From Cyrtodaria siliqua (taxonomy: Eukaryota > Mollusca > Bivalvia > Adapedonta > Hiatellidae), in contig JAWPHD010001142.1 of NCBI GenBank assembly GCA_037043455.1, positions 264,501 through 328,500 of the forward strand: 64,000 nucleotides of DNA. The letters are read 5' to 3'. A program made the position numbers and the translations under genes. Positions 23,872 to 34,060 of the stretch are shown in pieces (position 1 is the stretch's first letter; every line of letters begins with the position of its first letter). Below the pieces are notes generated by a model. The model made no database searches. It saw only the letters and a program-made list of their open reading frames with translations, and had not been told where the DNA came from.

Positions 23872-26800
23872 TCAGAAATAAACTACCTTAAACATTTCAT
23901 ACAAAGACTGAATATTTTTATATTCTGGAATGAACCACTGTCGGCCCGAATTAAGACAGTCTGGCACAAAACCTTTTTTTAATATGAACTGATTTTCAAC
24001 AGTTTGCTCGTCAACGCGGGTGGGCCACTGGAAATGTCCTGGTTTCCTGCATGGTGCCATGAACCTTACAACTGCCAGATTATTGTCGTTTACTGACAGT
24101 ACAATGCCAGGATACCAGCTGTCCTGATACGACACCACAACATATTCATTTACGTTGCAGCGTTCATCCTTTGGGAGTTTTCTTTTTAGTTCATTTTCTA
24201 AGTCGCATCGTTCATTTTCATTAATTTCATCTTCATCATCACTGGTATTATGTTTTCTCCTACTTTTTTCTTGGTCATTATGTTTTCCCGCGTTTTTACG
24301 TTTTTTTGTGTTCATCTTTTCTTTTTCTTTTAACATTTCATCATTGATGTCGGCAGCAACTTTCTTTTCCTGTTGTATGTGATGCTGCCTTAAGTTGCGG
24401 CCACCTTTACGTGCCTTTTTCATCAATTCAACTCTTGTATCCACGGGCATGTCATCAAACCATTTCATCATTCCAATACGATTTCTCTTTAAAAGTTGCA
24501 CTGATGAGTGGTGGTGCATTGATGCGCTCGGTCTTCGTTTTTGACTGCTGTCCAAATCACCAAAATGGTGCTCGCACCCAAGATTAGTAACCTGAGCAAA
24601 CTCGGTTCGAACAAGGTCATCGGCACTGGCCTCTTTACAGAACTGTCCTCCTGGCAAGAATTCAATCAGCTGCTTATTTATAACTTTAATCATTGCCTGA
24701 GAAACAAGTTTTATTAAGTCAAACAGGAGTTCTCTGGTGTCCTCTAGCAGGATGAAGAGTGGATCATAACGCTGTTGATGCTGGACAGTATGTATTTCTA
24801 GGGAATCGGATGTCGACCAATGAGAAGTTGAGTTGAGAAGGATGGCTGGATTTTCTGTTGTGTTTTCAAGGAATGTTTTAAGCTCACTGACGTGGGGGTA
24901 AAGCTGCAGGTAGGGCACTGTTCCACACGTACACAAGTTCCAGTATGGTCCTGTGACCTGCACGTAAAACAAACCTAAACATTGCAGCATGGCAGTGATT
25001 ACCCTTGATTCAAGATCTGCCTTTACCGATTTTAGTTTCAGATTGGGTGTTTTCACTGTTTCCAACACCTTAAGGAACTCCTGTTTATGTATATAGACTT
25101 CTGCAGACGTCTGAAACAACGCATTGAATCTGTTGTCACGGTAATTGCCAATCAACGACTTTATTCCATTTGCAGCGCAGTGGGCCTCCCAGCGGTCACG
25201 TACACCATGATGCTCACCAGCTGGTCCAAAAACATCCGAAGTTGTCCTTACTGCTCGCTCGACGACCGATCCTTTTTTGCTCCAGCATTTAAAAACGGGA
25301 AGAGTATCTCGACCTATAGGACCATGGCTTTCAACGAGTGTTTTCTCCAGTTCTTTCATGCCCGGCGATATATAGCTGTGGAAACCAAGCAGCACATGTG
25401 CCATGCAGTGAAAACTGTGCACTATCTTCTTGTCCCCGTCAAAGTCTGCTAAAGTTTCATCTCTCCAGTCATTCAAGAGTTTGTTTGCCAGTTTCTCATT
25501 GCTGGCTCTGTCACTCATGGTGAAAGCTAATTTTTGGAGGGAGTTTGAAATAAATTTCTGTTTGTGAGTTGCAGGATCAGGGGCAAATGTACTGGTGGCG
25601 TGTAACTCTGCTAACTCGAACAGGTGTGCTTTTGTCACACTGTTTATGGTCACCGCTGTTTCATGTGCAACACGATTAAAACCGAGACTTATTATATCCC
25701 CACTGTCTAGCGTCACTGACGTATCTACTATTTTTTGCTTTCTCCGCGTTGTTCCGTCCCTGTTAAGTCCCCAGTTGTTACACGCGTCTACTTTCTCAGA
25801 AATATAGGCCTTTGCCAAGAAGTGACCTTGATCAACAATTGTTTGAACAGTGTTCCTATTTGGTAGATCTGCTTTTGTTAGTTCATTTTTTAAAAGGTGT
25901 TTACAAACGGCCTGTATTACGGGTGAAACTTTTTCTACAGCTACTTCCAACCCTGATAATTCAAGGACACATAACCGAATACTATCTGTGTAGGTACCAT
26001 CAACATTTTTTGTTTGGAAGTTGGACAGTAACATTTCCTGCAGTTCATTCATTTCAATTTCATGGTTATCAATCTCATTGTCTTTCAAACGCAAAAGTGT
26101 TTTTAGCTCATTAACCTGTTCGATCAGCTCATCCTGTCTTTCTGTTTTTACATTTTTCAGTTGGTTTTTAAAATAGCTGGCATTTTTTTGAGCAGTTATT
26201 TTCTTGGTCTGTTCACGTTTTAACAATTGTTTGAGTTCTCCCTGATACGTCGGATTTGTACTTGTCGATTCAATTTCAGATCTAGCGTCATGAAGCAGTT
26301 TCTCAGTGTACCTCAGTTTCATTTCAGTTTCCATTAAAACTTTGTTTTGTTTACGGGTACGACGTTCAGCATCTCGCATTAAGTGCAGATTTTTCTTTGC
26401 AGTTTCATCTCTTTTGTTTACGTTTTTAACTGAATAGTGTCCAATTCTGTTTTCAGTTGACAGCAACTTTTCAACTTTGCAGGTAATTTTATTTTGTAAG
26501 CCTTTATTTTTTTTCTGGAGTATGTTATATTGATACTGGAGCAAGTTTTTCGCTTTAAACATTTCTTTCTGGTTTGTATCAAGTACCGCTACATGTGTGT
26601 CAGCTATAAGTTCAATGCACGTCTCGTTTATTTGTGGACATATCTGAATGTTACCAAGTGCTGATAGTTTCGTCGGGGTAACCGAGTCATCAGGCTTAGC
26701 TTTGTAGGCCGGGACTGAACAATTTGAAGTGGGGTCACGGTTTACTAGTAATACATGTTGTTCCACTGTTTTAGTAATGCATGGTTCACTATGTTTTTCA

Positions 26801-27237
26801 AAAGTGTTTGTATGGGTAATGGGGGATTCACAGTTCTCTTTCACAGATATAGCTTGAGGGGAGGGGGGTTCAAAGGTTTGTTCCATTAAGTCGGCAACAT
26901 TTTTGAAGCCATTCACTTTTTTTTTGTGACTCAATTTACGTCTCTGTTCAACAAGGCGGTGTACTTTTGTCGCGAAGGATTTTTCACATACAGTCAGAAA
27001 TTTAGGGTCTAACTTGCAGACTAACTTAAAAAGTTCACCAGTTGGTCTTTGCGACTTGTCAAGAAAACACTTAAGTTCAATAAGTACACCATTTGGAAGA
27101 CAACTAGGACTAGGTGAGATACATTCTGGATGATTGAGGATGTCATCTTTCTTTATTTCAAACTTCTGACAAAATGGTCCTGGATACTCCATTCTAACCC
27201 CAAGAAGAAGTAAGAAATGGCAGAGAAACAGCATCAT
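23872..27237 (-). CDS. Transposase-like protein of the 4742-base element
   Basis: An uninterrupted 1121-codon frame lies within the inverted repeats. The first 15 residues are hydrophobic and I prefer the second Met (start at 27192, MEYPGPFCQKF), giving 1106 residues. From the upstream ATG the order is: Cys-containing N-terminal region (about 20-120), Lys/Glu-rich coiled coil (about 225-405), then a region with candidate acidic catalytic residues, VDTSVTLDSGD (504-514), TMSDRASN (573-580) and GCEHHFGDLD (887-896). HSFHCMAH (607-614) and RDNRFNALF (700-708) resemble motifs I recall from unnamed transposase-like proteins of cnidarians and molluscs. A basic KKRK/RRK region (about 940-996) may be a nuclear signal. 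The C-terminus (about 1030-1090, VVVSYQDSWYPGIV) looks Tudor/SH3-like and may bind chromatin. The RNase H-like DDE/D fold is inferred from motif order, not demonstrated. Known families with similar duplications (hAT 8, KDZ 8, Dada 6-7) were considered but not assigned. Confidence 0.85.
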   Translation of the reverse strand: MMLFLCHFLLLLGVRMEYPGPFCQKFEIKKDDILNHPECISPSPSCLPNGVLIELKCFLDKSQRPTGELFKLVCKLDPKFLTVCEKSFATKVHRLVEQRRKLSHKKKVNGFKNVADLMEQTFEPPSPQAISVKENCESPITHTNTFEKHSEPCITKTVEQHVLLVNRDPTSNCSVPAYKAKPDDSVTPTKLSALGNIQICPQINETCIELIADTHVAVLDTNQKEMFKAKNLLQYQYNILQKKNKGLQNKITCKVEKLLSTENRIGHYSVKNVNKRDETAKKNLHLMRDAERRTRKQNKVLMETEMKLRYTEKLLHDARSEIESTSTNPTYQGELKQLLKREQTKKITAQKNASYFKNQLKNVKTERQDELIEQVNELKTLLRLKDNEIDNHEIEMNELQEMLLSNFQTKNVDGTYTDSIRLCVLELSGLEVAVEKVSPVIQAVCKHLLKNELTKADLPNRNTVQTIVDQGHFLAKAYISEKVDACNNWGLNRDGTTRRKQKIVDTSVTLDSGDIISLGFNRVAHETAVTINSVTKAHLFELAELHATSTFAPDPATHKQKFISNSLQKLAFTMSDRASNEKLANKLLNDWRDETLADFDGDKKIVHSFHCMAHVLLGFHSYISPGMKELEKTLVESHGPIGRDTLPVFKCWSKKGSVVERAVRTTSDVFGPAGEHHGVRDRWEAHCAANGIKSLIGNYRDNRFNALFQTSAEVYIHKQEFLKVLETVKTPNLKLKSVKADLESRVITAMLQCLGLFYVQVTGPYWNLCTCGTVPYLQLYPHVSELKTFLENTTENPAILLNSTSHWSTSDSLEIHTVQHQQRYDPLFILLEDTRELLFDLIKLVSQAMIKVINKQLIEFLPGGQFCKEASADDLVRTEFAQVTNLGCEHHFGDLDSSQKRRPSASMHHHSSVQLLKRNRIGMMKWFDDMPVDTRVELMKKARKGGRNLRQHHIQQEKKVAADINDEMLKEKEKMNTKKRKNAGKHNDQEKSRRKHNTSDDEDEINENERCDLENELKRKLPKDERCNVNEYVVVSYQDSWYPGIVLSVNDNNLAVVRFMAPCRKPGHFQWPTRVDEQTVENQFILKKGFVPDCLNSGRQWFIPEYKNIQSLYEMFKVVYF

Positions 27238-28152
27238 CTGCTACTCTACATGTCAGATCTAGTACGATTTCAGTCTGAAAAAGAAATGAATATAGTTCTA
27301 AGCAATTTTAAACATAGATATGCTGATATAAAAGTCGAGGAACTTTCGAGAATTTTTTTTCTTTTTTTCTTTTTTTTCTTTCTTTCTTCGCACGAAATGG
27401 GTCTAATTTACAACTAAATGCAATATTTTTGCATTAAAACATTTTATTGTATTATATATATTGGTAAAATAAACACAATACTTAAAATATTGCATTATCT
27501 TGCGTTAAATATCGATAAAAACGTGTTGTTTACGTTTGCTTATTTACGATCGTAAAATTCAAAATGGCGGACACGCTTCCGCTCGATGTAAAAATATTTT
27601 CTCCAACTTTGCCCCGAAATGCGGAGCACTAAATCTTGTTTGCGGAGAACGTTTTATATATCAAAAGAAAGCTTAGAATGTCTACTATTTAGCAGTGTAT
27701 GAAGAATATTGACTTACTTTGAATTTTTACCACCAGGGACGTTCAACTTTGGTCGATTTTTTTTTTCACTTCAACATTTCCGATTTTTACTATTCAACTT
27801 CCGGTGAATAATAAGTTCATTCATCCGATTGGTTGGATAACTAATATGAATATTCATGAGGATTATCTAGGTCGCATTGCAATTTACAACTACCATACAC
27901 CACGCGCTGATTGAACGACAATAGAATTATCGCCGCACGCGTAAATTTACCGATAAGTGTAAATCAATATTAAATAGATAATTCATGATAATTAATAACA
28001 ATAACACAATATATATGTTTAAAAAGATAATTTTATTACCTTTTCATTGATATAAGTTTTATTACTGAAAGAAAGACATAAGAGTGCATAAAAGCAAAAA
28101 GAGTACAGTGACCCCATCAATACACGATAATTCCAGCTGATAATCTTAGATC

Positions 28153-28165
28153 ACTGGGGTTGCTA
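28153..28165 (-). repeat. Right terminal inverted repeat of the transposon
   Basis: ACTGGGGTTGCTA on the plus strand, directly followed by the second GTCATAT copy (28166-28172). Confidence 0.95.
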
Positions 28166-29932
28166 GTCATATATAGGAAACACTCAATGTGTTCTCACAA
28201 TATAGTGAGTCCTATATAGGAAACACCCAATGTGTTCTGACAATATAGTGAGTCCTATATAGGAAACACCCAATGTGTTCTGACAATATAGTGAGTCCTA
28301 TATAGGAAACACTCAATGTGTTCTCACAATACAGAGAGTCCTATATAGGAAACACCCAATGTGTTCTGACAATATAGCGGGTCCTATATAGGAAACACCC
28401 AATGTGTTCTCACAATATAGTGAGTCCTATATAGGAAACAATCAATGTGTTCTCACAATATAGTGAGTCCTATATAGGAAACACTCAATGTGTTCTCACA
28501 ATATAGCGAGTCCTATATAGGAAACACCCAATGTGTTCTGACAATATAGTGAGTCCTATATAGGAAACACCCAATGTGTTCTGACAATATAGTGAGTCCT
28601 ATATAGGAAACATTAATGTGTTCTCACAATACAGAGAGTCCTATATAGGAAACACCCAATGTGTTCTCACAATACAGAGTCCTATATAGGAAACACCCAA
28701 TGTGTTCTGACAATATAGCGGGTCCTATATAGGAAACACCCAATGTGTTCTCACAATATAGTGAGTCCTATATAGGAAACAATCAATGTGTTCTCACAAT
28801 ATAGCGAGTCCTATATAGGAAACACTCAATGTGTTCTCACAATATAGTGAGTCCTATATAGGAAACACCCAATGTGTTCTGACAATATAGTGAGTCCTAT
28901 ATAGGAAACACCCAATGTGTTCTGACAATATAGTGAGTCCTATATAGGAAACACTCAATGTGTTCTGACAATATAGTGAGTCCTATATAGGAAACACTCA
29001 ATGTGTTCTCACAATACAGAGAGTCCTATATAGGAAACACCCAATGTGTTCTCACAATACAGAGTCCTATATAGGAAACACCCAATGTGTTCTGACAATA
29101 TAGCGGGTCTTATATAGGAAACACCCAATGTGTTCTCACAATACAGAGAGTCCTATATAGGAAACAATCAATGTGTTCTCACAATATAGCGAGTCCTATA
29201 TAGGAAACACTCAATGTGTTCTCACAATATAGTGAGTCCTATATAGGAAACACCCAATGTGTTCTCACAATACAGAGTCCTATATAGGAAACACTCAATG
29301 TGTTCTGACAATCTAGCGAGTCCTAAATAGGAAACACCCAATGTGTTCTCACAATACAGCAAGTCCTATATAGGAAACACTCAATGTGTTCTCACAATAT
29401 AGAGAGTCCTATATAGGAAACACTCAATGTGTTCTCACAATATAGCGAGTCCTATATAGGAAACACCCAATGTGTTCTCACAATATAGTGAGTCCTATAT
29501 AGGAAACAATCAATGTGTTCTCACAATATAGCGAGTCCTATATAGGAAACACTCAATGTGTTCTCACAATATAGTGAGTCCTATATAGGAAACACCCAAT
29601 GTGTTCTGACAATATAGTGAGTCCTATATAGGAAACACCCAATGTGTTCTCACAATATAGTGAGTCCTATATAGGAAACACTCAATGTGTTCTCACAATA
29701 CAGAGAGTCCTATATAGGAAACACCCAATGTGTTCTCACAATACAGAGTCCTATATAGGAAACACCCAATGTGTTCTGACAATATAGCGGGTCCTATATA
29801 GGAAACACCCAATGTGTTCTCACAATACAGAGAGTCCTATATAGGAAACAATCAATGTGTTCTCACAATATAGCGAGTCCTATATAGGAAAAACTCAATG
29901 TGTTCTCACAATATAGTGAGTCTTAGAACACA
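28166..29932. repeat. 43-base satellite, right block
   Basis: About 41 monomers continuing the same array after the transposon. The variant 'aatcaatg' occurs at 28440, 28781, 29166, 29508 and 29850, that is every 341-385 bases, close to 8 x 43 = 344, showing a higher-order repeat of eight monomers (one period has nine). The array decays at 29920-29932. Confidence 0.97.
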
Positions 29933-30717
29933 ATGAGTTATATTTTAACTTTCTGCATGACTCATCAAGTAACAAGCATCGTGAATTGTTGATTTGGCAA
30001 ATTATAAACAAAACAATTCTAAAATGATTTAACAAACTGTTATAGATTGTCATGAATGGATGCTATTGTAACACTTATCAAAACTGGTAATAAAGACATT
30101 GATGTGATGTTTTCCTTATTTACAGGAAGTCAGAGCCAGATGAAATATGGATTATTAAATCGAACAGGAAAAGTAGCATTCAAAGTAAGTTGTTATCGTC
30201 CAAACGACCCGGAAGTCATACTAACATCCTGTTCAATAAACCACACTTACATCTGAGATATATATCCTGGATGTATTCCTTAATTAATTACTGATTTACT
30301 GATAATACATACATGTATATCAATGATCTGGTCAGTCAGTTAAATAAATTTATGATAAACATGTTAAAATTTATGATAAACAAAAATAGTTATTATACCT
30401 CATACAAAACGCCCATGCTAAATCTCCATAGACAACAATGTATGATTTCTTACTGACTCGAGGGTGATAGTACAGGGCGATAGTAAAAAAAGTATCATAT
30501 GTGCAGCTTTGAAGCGCATTGGTGTGCATACTGTTTCTGTGACATCATTGGCTATGTATGGTGAAATTACTATTTTTAACTCATCATAACTTTAAGTACT
30601 TGACTGATTTCAATAAAATACCACTCATTTTTATACGTTATTTCCAATCCAACGATATAACTTTCATAGCAACCTTTTGAAAAAAGTAGTTTTTGAATAA
30701 AAAATCCACTTCACTGT
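29933..30717. other. Intron sequence, no gene
   Basis: Nothing with family features. 30459-30495 (gagggtgatagtacagggcg) resembles the palindrome at 31342. Confidence 0.5.
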
Positions 30718-31222
30718 CAGTGTTCTCAATAAGAACCGGCTGCCGGCCGAAATGACCGCTTCTAATGGCATTTTGGCCGGTTCAAAATTGTTCAGAAAAA
30801 AAAGAAGAAAAAAAGATGAGGACAGTGACATGGACAGTCCGTGTTATTGAACTTTGTAGAGATAATGCAAAGTATTTGTTGTTGAATTTTGTAGTTATGT
30901 GGATATGTGGTGTTCAGAATACAATTTTCAAATGGATATGTGTTGTTGAAGTTTGGTAAATAAATATAATTGTCAACATACTGCACTACCTCTAAATACA
31001 GATACAACTACTGCACTGCAGTACTTGTATCTGCATACAGAGGAATATTGCTTATAAACTTGCACTTTAAAGTGTGATTTAAAAGGCATTCAAAATAGCC
31101 CAAAATGCAGGAAATGACGCGCTCAATTTCAAACATTTTCGGGGAGTACCCCCGAACCCACCCGTCTAAGCCTGTTACTTTTTCAAAAAGGCCTGTTCAA
31201 CCAAAAGTTATTGAGAACCCTG
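30718..31222. mobile_element. 505-base hAT-like element
   Basis: Left CAGTGTTCTCAATAA and right TTATTGAGAACCCTG are inverted with one difference, and ACTGT flanks both ends (30713-30717, 31223-31227). Near each end are gccggccgaaatg / aaaatgcaggaaatg. A short frame at 31105-31320 is not convincing. Confidence 0.7.
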
Positions 31223-31341
31223 ACTGTGCATGTCCTGTCCCACTAAAACAAGCAGTGGAGCAGTCTATCCGGCAAGGTGAAATCTGTACTGAAAATGAAT
31301 CTTATTTTTACCCAATTTGATTTCGGTTTACCATATTAAAA

Positions 31342-31483
31342 TAAATATCACATTCACGAGAGGGTGATAGTAAGAATGTTCACCCTTTGGATATTGATTA
31401 TCACCCTCGGCTTCGACTTGGGCGATAATCATATCCTCAGGGGGAACAGTCTTACTATCACCCTTTCATGAATGTGATATTTA
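31342..31483. repeat. 142-base imperfect palindrome
   Basis: taaatatcacattcacgaga and its near complement close the structure, with gagggtgatagtaag/cttactatcaccc next and a short centre near ctcggcttcgacttgggcg. Related sequence at 30459. Confidence 0.8.
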
Positions 31484-31529
31484 TATAATATGAACACTTT
31501 TCAATGGCGCGCTTCTTTAGAAAACAGAC

Positions 31530-31770
31530 AAGCAACACCTACCCATGAGGTGCATAAATTAAGTTAGAGTAAGACCTACCCATGAGTTGCATAAATTAAG
31601 TTAGACCTACCCATGAGGTGCATAAATTAAGTTTATAGACCAACCCATGAGGTTCATAAATTAAGTTAGACCAACCCATGATGTGCATAAATTAAGACGC
31701 GATGTGCCCAAACAAGTTACACCTACCCACAAGATGCCTGAGCAAGTTCCATCTACCACAAGGTGCCTAA
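31530..31770. repeat. Degenerate ~31-base tandem repeat
   Basis: acctacccatgaggtgcata, aattaagttag repeats about six times and decays into acctacccacaagatgcc forms up to about 31830. Confidence 0.8.
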
Positions 31771-31940
31771 ACAAGTTCCACCAACCCCAGTTATTGGCGT
31801 AACACCACCCCATTGATGCTTACGCATGTTCCACCAACCCCATTAAGAAAAACGCCTCAAACAAGTTGACTTCAACGAACCCCCTCGACTCCTAAAGTTA
31901 CACAAACACTGAAGATGCATAAATAAGTACAGTCTCCCAC

Positions 31941-32184
31941 TTGGGCCGACCATAAAAAATTGTTGGTTTGCTGTTTCCCTACCTACCCACCAAAAAGGGC
32001 CCTACCCAAAACTTTTTATAGCAATTCTTTAAAAAAAAAAAAAAAAACTGTTTTTAGTATATTTTTCTTTAATTTCTTATAGTTTTTTCTTTGGCAAAAA
32101 AAAATTCACCTACCTAACTACCCTTTTAATAAAATCCTGGGTCGGGAAACAGCAAACAAATATATTTTTAAGGATGGCCTTGGC
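31941..32184. mobile_element. MITE with ttggtttgctgtttccc termini
   Basis: gttggtttgctgtttccc on the left and gggaaacagcaaacaaatat on the right are inverted; outer parts tgggccgaccat / aggatggccttg also pair. Interior has cctacctaccca/tacctaactaccc. Ends 82 bases from TMED exon 2. Confidence 0.75.
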
Positions 32185-32265
32185 ATCTAAACAAGTTACA
32201 ACAATTTCTTAAACAGTGACTGAGGTACAGTGGACATGTATAGTATTACACAGATAAACTCTTAC

Positions 32266-32514
32266 CAGTGTCATTGCCGATGAGTGAGCATCACTATTTC
32301 TGACTAGTGGATCTTCGTCTCCAACTTCCAAATCAAAATATACAACTTTGTGTGTAAATGTGGAGAACTCATTACTGAAACAGAATTTGAAAACCCCCTT
32401 TTGTTCAGCTGTCCATGTGAAACTGTCATACTGTTTTTTCACGTCTTTGTACAAAACTTTTCCGTTGGGCGCTGTAAGTTCCATGTCAACATCGTAATGG
32501 CCGCCAGTGATCAC
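32266..32514 (-). CDS. TMED7: TMED7-like exon 2 (core of GOLD domain)
   Basis: 83 codons from [10 protein letters not shown] to SSAMTL. The acceptor is TTCCAG|GTGATC (minus strand) and the donor is ACACTG|GTAAGAG, both phase 0. It carries the most conserved part of the GOLD domain, including [21 protein letters not shown] and VYFDLEVG. The open frame continues past both splice sites into intron, so a simple ORF call (32209-32730) overstates the exon. Confidence 0.95.
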
Positions 32515-33061
32515 CTGGAATAACAACAGGGGGTAAACAGCGAACACAAATTTATGTATTTTTAGTATAAATTGGTAAAATCTACTGAAGTATACTGTAA
32601 GTCTGTAACAAAACCCCATATGCAAGAATAAGGTACATATAAATATAAACATATAAATATAAACAATTACTTCAAGTGTCCCTTTATAGAAGCCATTGTG
32701 GAAAACAATGACCATACATTTGCTGGCCATGGTAATTAATAGTTAAGATGTCCACCTTTGTTGAAAAACATCAGCACCTTGTGGCGAACTCAGTCCGTTT
32801 TTTTTTGATTGGTTACATAGAATAGACAGTCATCTGCAGAGTTTTTAGTCTGATGAGGAAGTTAATTCTGGATGCTAAAAAAAGTAGAGGACCAAGTCAT
32901 CTGTGGTACTCCTGATAGAATATGTGCCTGGGACGACTTGCTACCTTCAAGGAGGACAAGGTGAAGCTGTGTTCTGACGGGGGAAGGGCTGGATCCACTG
33001 CAGTGTTACCCCTCACAGCGTTGGGTTTGTATAAAAGCTTGAGAGATTCTAACCAGATTGG

Positions 33062-33190
33062 CCGAAGTGCAGTGGTGTAGTGGTTAGACACTGCAATCGG
33101 GTATAGTGGTTGGAGTGTCTGGCCTGCAATCGGACATAGTGGTTAGAGTGGCTGGCCTGCATTCGGGGGTCAGAGTCCCCTGGCCACTAC
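33062..33190 (+). repeat. tRNA-like fragments with repeated A box
   Basis: agtggtgtagtggttagaca, tatagtggttggagtgtctg and catagtggttagagtggctg are three A-box-like pieces about 40 bases apart, ending in ggggtcagagtccccTGGCCACTA with a B-box-like core. A locally duplicated tRNA-SINE head, not a tRNA gene. Confidence 0.55.
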
Positions 33191-33289
33191 TTTTAACCCT
33201 TGCTTGACAAGCAAATAATGGGTAGTACTATGTCTGGTTGGCCCCGTGTCAGAAAAAAGTGACTGGGTGGGATATAATGTACTACGTCA

Positions 33290-33557
33290 GGGTCTGACAA
33301 ACCTTGAATTTTCGTGTGGGCTACCAGAAATTGAACTTGGTAGTCCGATTTAAAATCTTATGATTTTATCTTGAATAATTAGCTGTAAAAACAGTGCTGT
33401 TGATTGGAGCTAAAATCTGGCGTGCTACTAAAATCTGACGGGCTACTACACATGCAAATTTGTAGTAGCCGATTGACTCTCGATAGAAATTTCTGGTACC
33501 CTCACATCAACTTTTGGTAGCCCGCAGGCTCCAGGCATGTGATTGGTTGGACCCTGT
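33290..33557. mobile_element. Possible short hAT-like element
   Basis: Starts CAGGGTC and ends GACCCTG; interior repeats gtagcccg/gctactaaaatctg in both orientations. The inverted repeat is short and no clear target duplication is visible. Confidence 0.4.
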
Positions 33558-34060
33558 ACAGAGTGGTATTCCAGTGTGACAGCACTCGAACGCTTCAAGT
33601 AGACTGCGCTACACACAATCACTCCATTTTCACCAGCTGTATTGGGATTGGTCATTCTCTAGTGGCAAACAGGATGGAGGACTATAATCCTTAAAATTAC
33701 ACACACACAAACCAGATTGGCAATGTCATGAATATGATGATATACCAAAAATAAAAACACAGCAAGGCTGAAAGAAAGACCTATCTAATCTGTTTACAGT
33801 AAATAAAAACATTGCATTATAATCATTGTTAAATATAAGTTGATTCAAGTATATTAATTCGTAGTCGATCTGAGGTATTTATAAATTTTGACACTTGACA
33901 GCTGTCATGTTGACACGCAGGGTGCCCTAAATGTCGACGTGTCTGTGCTCATCTTTTCAACATGCACGCTATTTATTATTCATTTTAAATTGGACACATA
34001 TAGCAGATCATTCACTTTATCAATTGCATAGTTTTAATCCATAAAAATGTGTGTTTATAC

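Larger units (their letters stand above)
23424..28165 (-). mobile_element. Intact 4742-base DNA transposon inserted in the 43-base satellite
   Basis: Perfect 13-base terminal inverted repeats, TAGCAACCCCAGT at 23424-23436 and its complement at 28153-28165, are flanked by a perfect direct repeat GTCATAT (23417-23423 and 28166-28172). Removing the element plus one GTCATAT restores the satellite monomer exactly (gcgaGTCATATATAGGAAAC), which fixes the ends. It carries a single long gene on the minus strand. Terminal non-coding parts are 448 bases (left) and 928 bases (right). Perfect ends, perfect duplication and an open gene suggest a recent insertion. A 7-base duplication is unusual; I cannot place the superfamily. 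If the flanking A is counted the duplication could be read as 8 bases with asymmetric ends. Confidence 0.93.
16011..32265 (-). other. TMED intron 2, 16.3 kb, packed with repeats
   Basis: The intron is bounded by a GTAAGAG donor (32265 downward) and a CTATTTTTAG acceptor (16011-16020). It contains a 155-base palindrome, a ~315-base tandem array, a 34-base array with an inserted element, a 35-base array, the 43-base satellite with its transposon, two element pairs near 30.7-32.2 kb and degenerate 31-base repeats. The transposase gene lies on the same strand as the TMED gene. No other host exon was recognised inside. Confidence 0.85.
32515..34060 (-). other. TMED intron 1
   Basis: 1546-base phase-0 intron with GTATAA donor and TTCCAG acceptor. 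It holds tRNA-like tandem fragments (33062-33190) and a possible short hAT-like element (33290-33557). The rest is unremarkable AT-rich sequence. Confidence 0.85.

Noticed and set aside
24155..26114. Plus-strand frames within the transposase gene
   Set aside because: Shadows of the minus-strand gene.
27180..27237. Secretory signal peptide on the transposase-like protein
   Set aside because: The hydrophobic MMLFLCHFLLLL stretch precedes a better start at Met16, and the rest of the protein is nuclear-like.
21621..29932. CRISPR-like regular 43-base periodicity
   Set aside because: The whole monomer repeats; there are no unique spacers, and the genome is eukaryotic.
30056..30256. 66-codon frame containing GSQSQMKYGLLNRTGKVAFKV as a possible exon
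   Set aside because: No family recognised, no matching splice partners, and it lies inside TMED intron 2 on the opposite strand.
31105..31320. 71-codon frame as hAT transposase fragment
   Set aside because: Spans the end of a short inverted-repeat element and shows no recognisable hAT motif.
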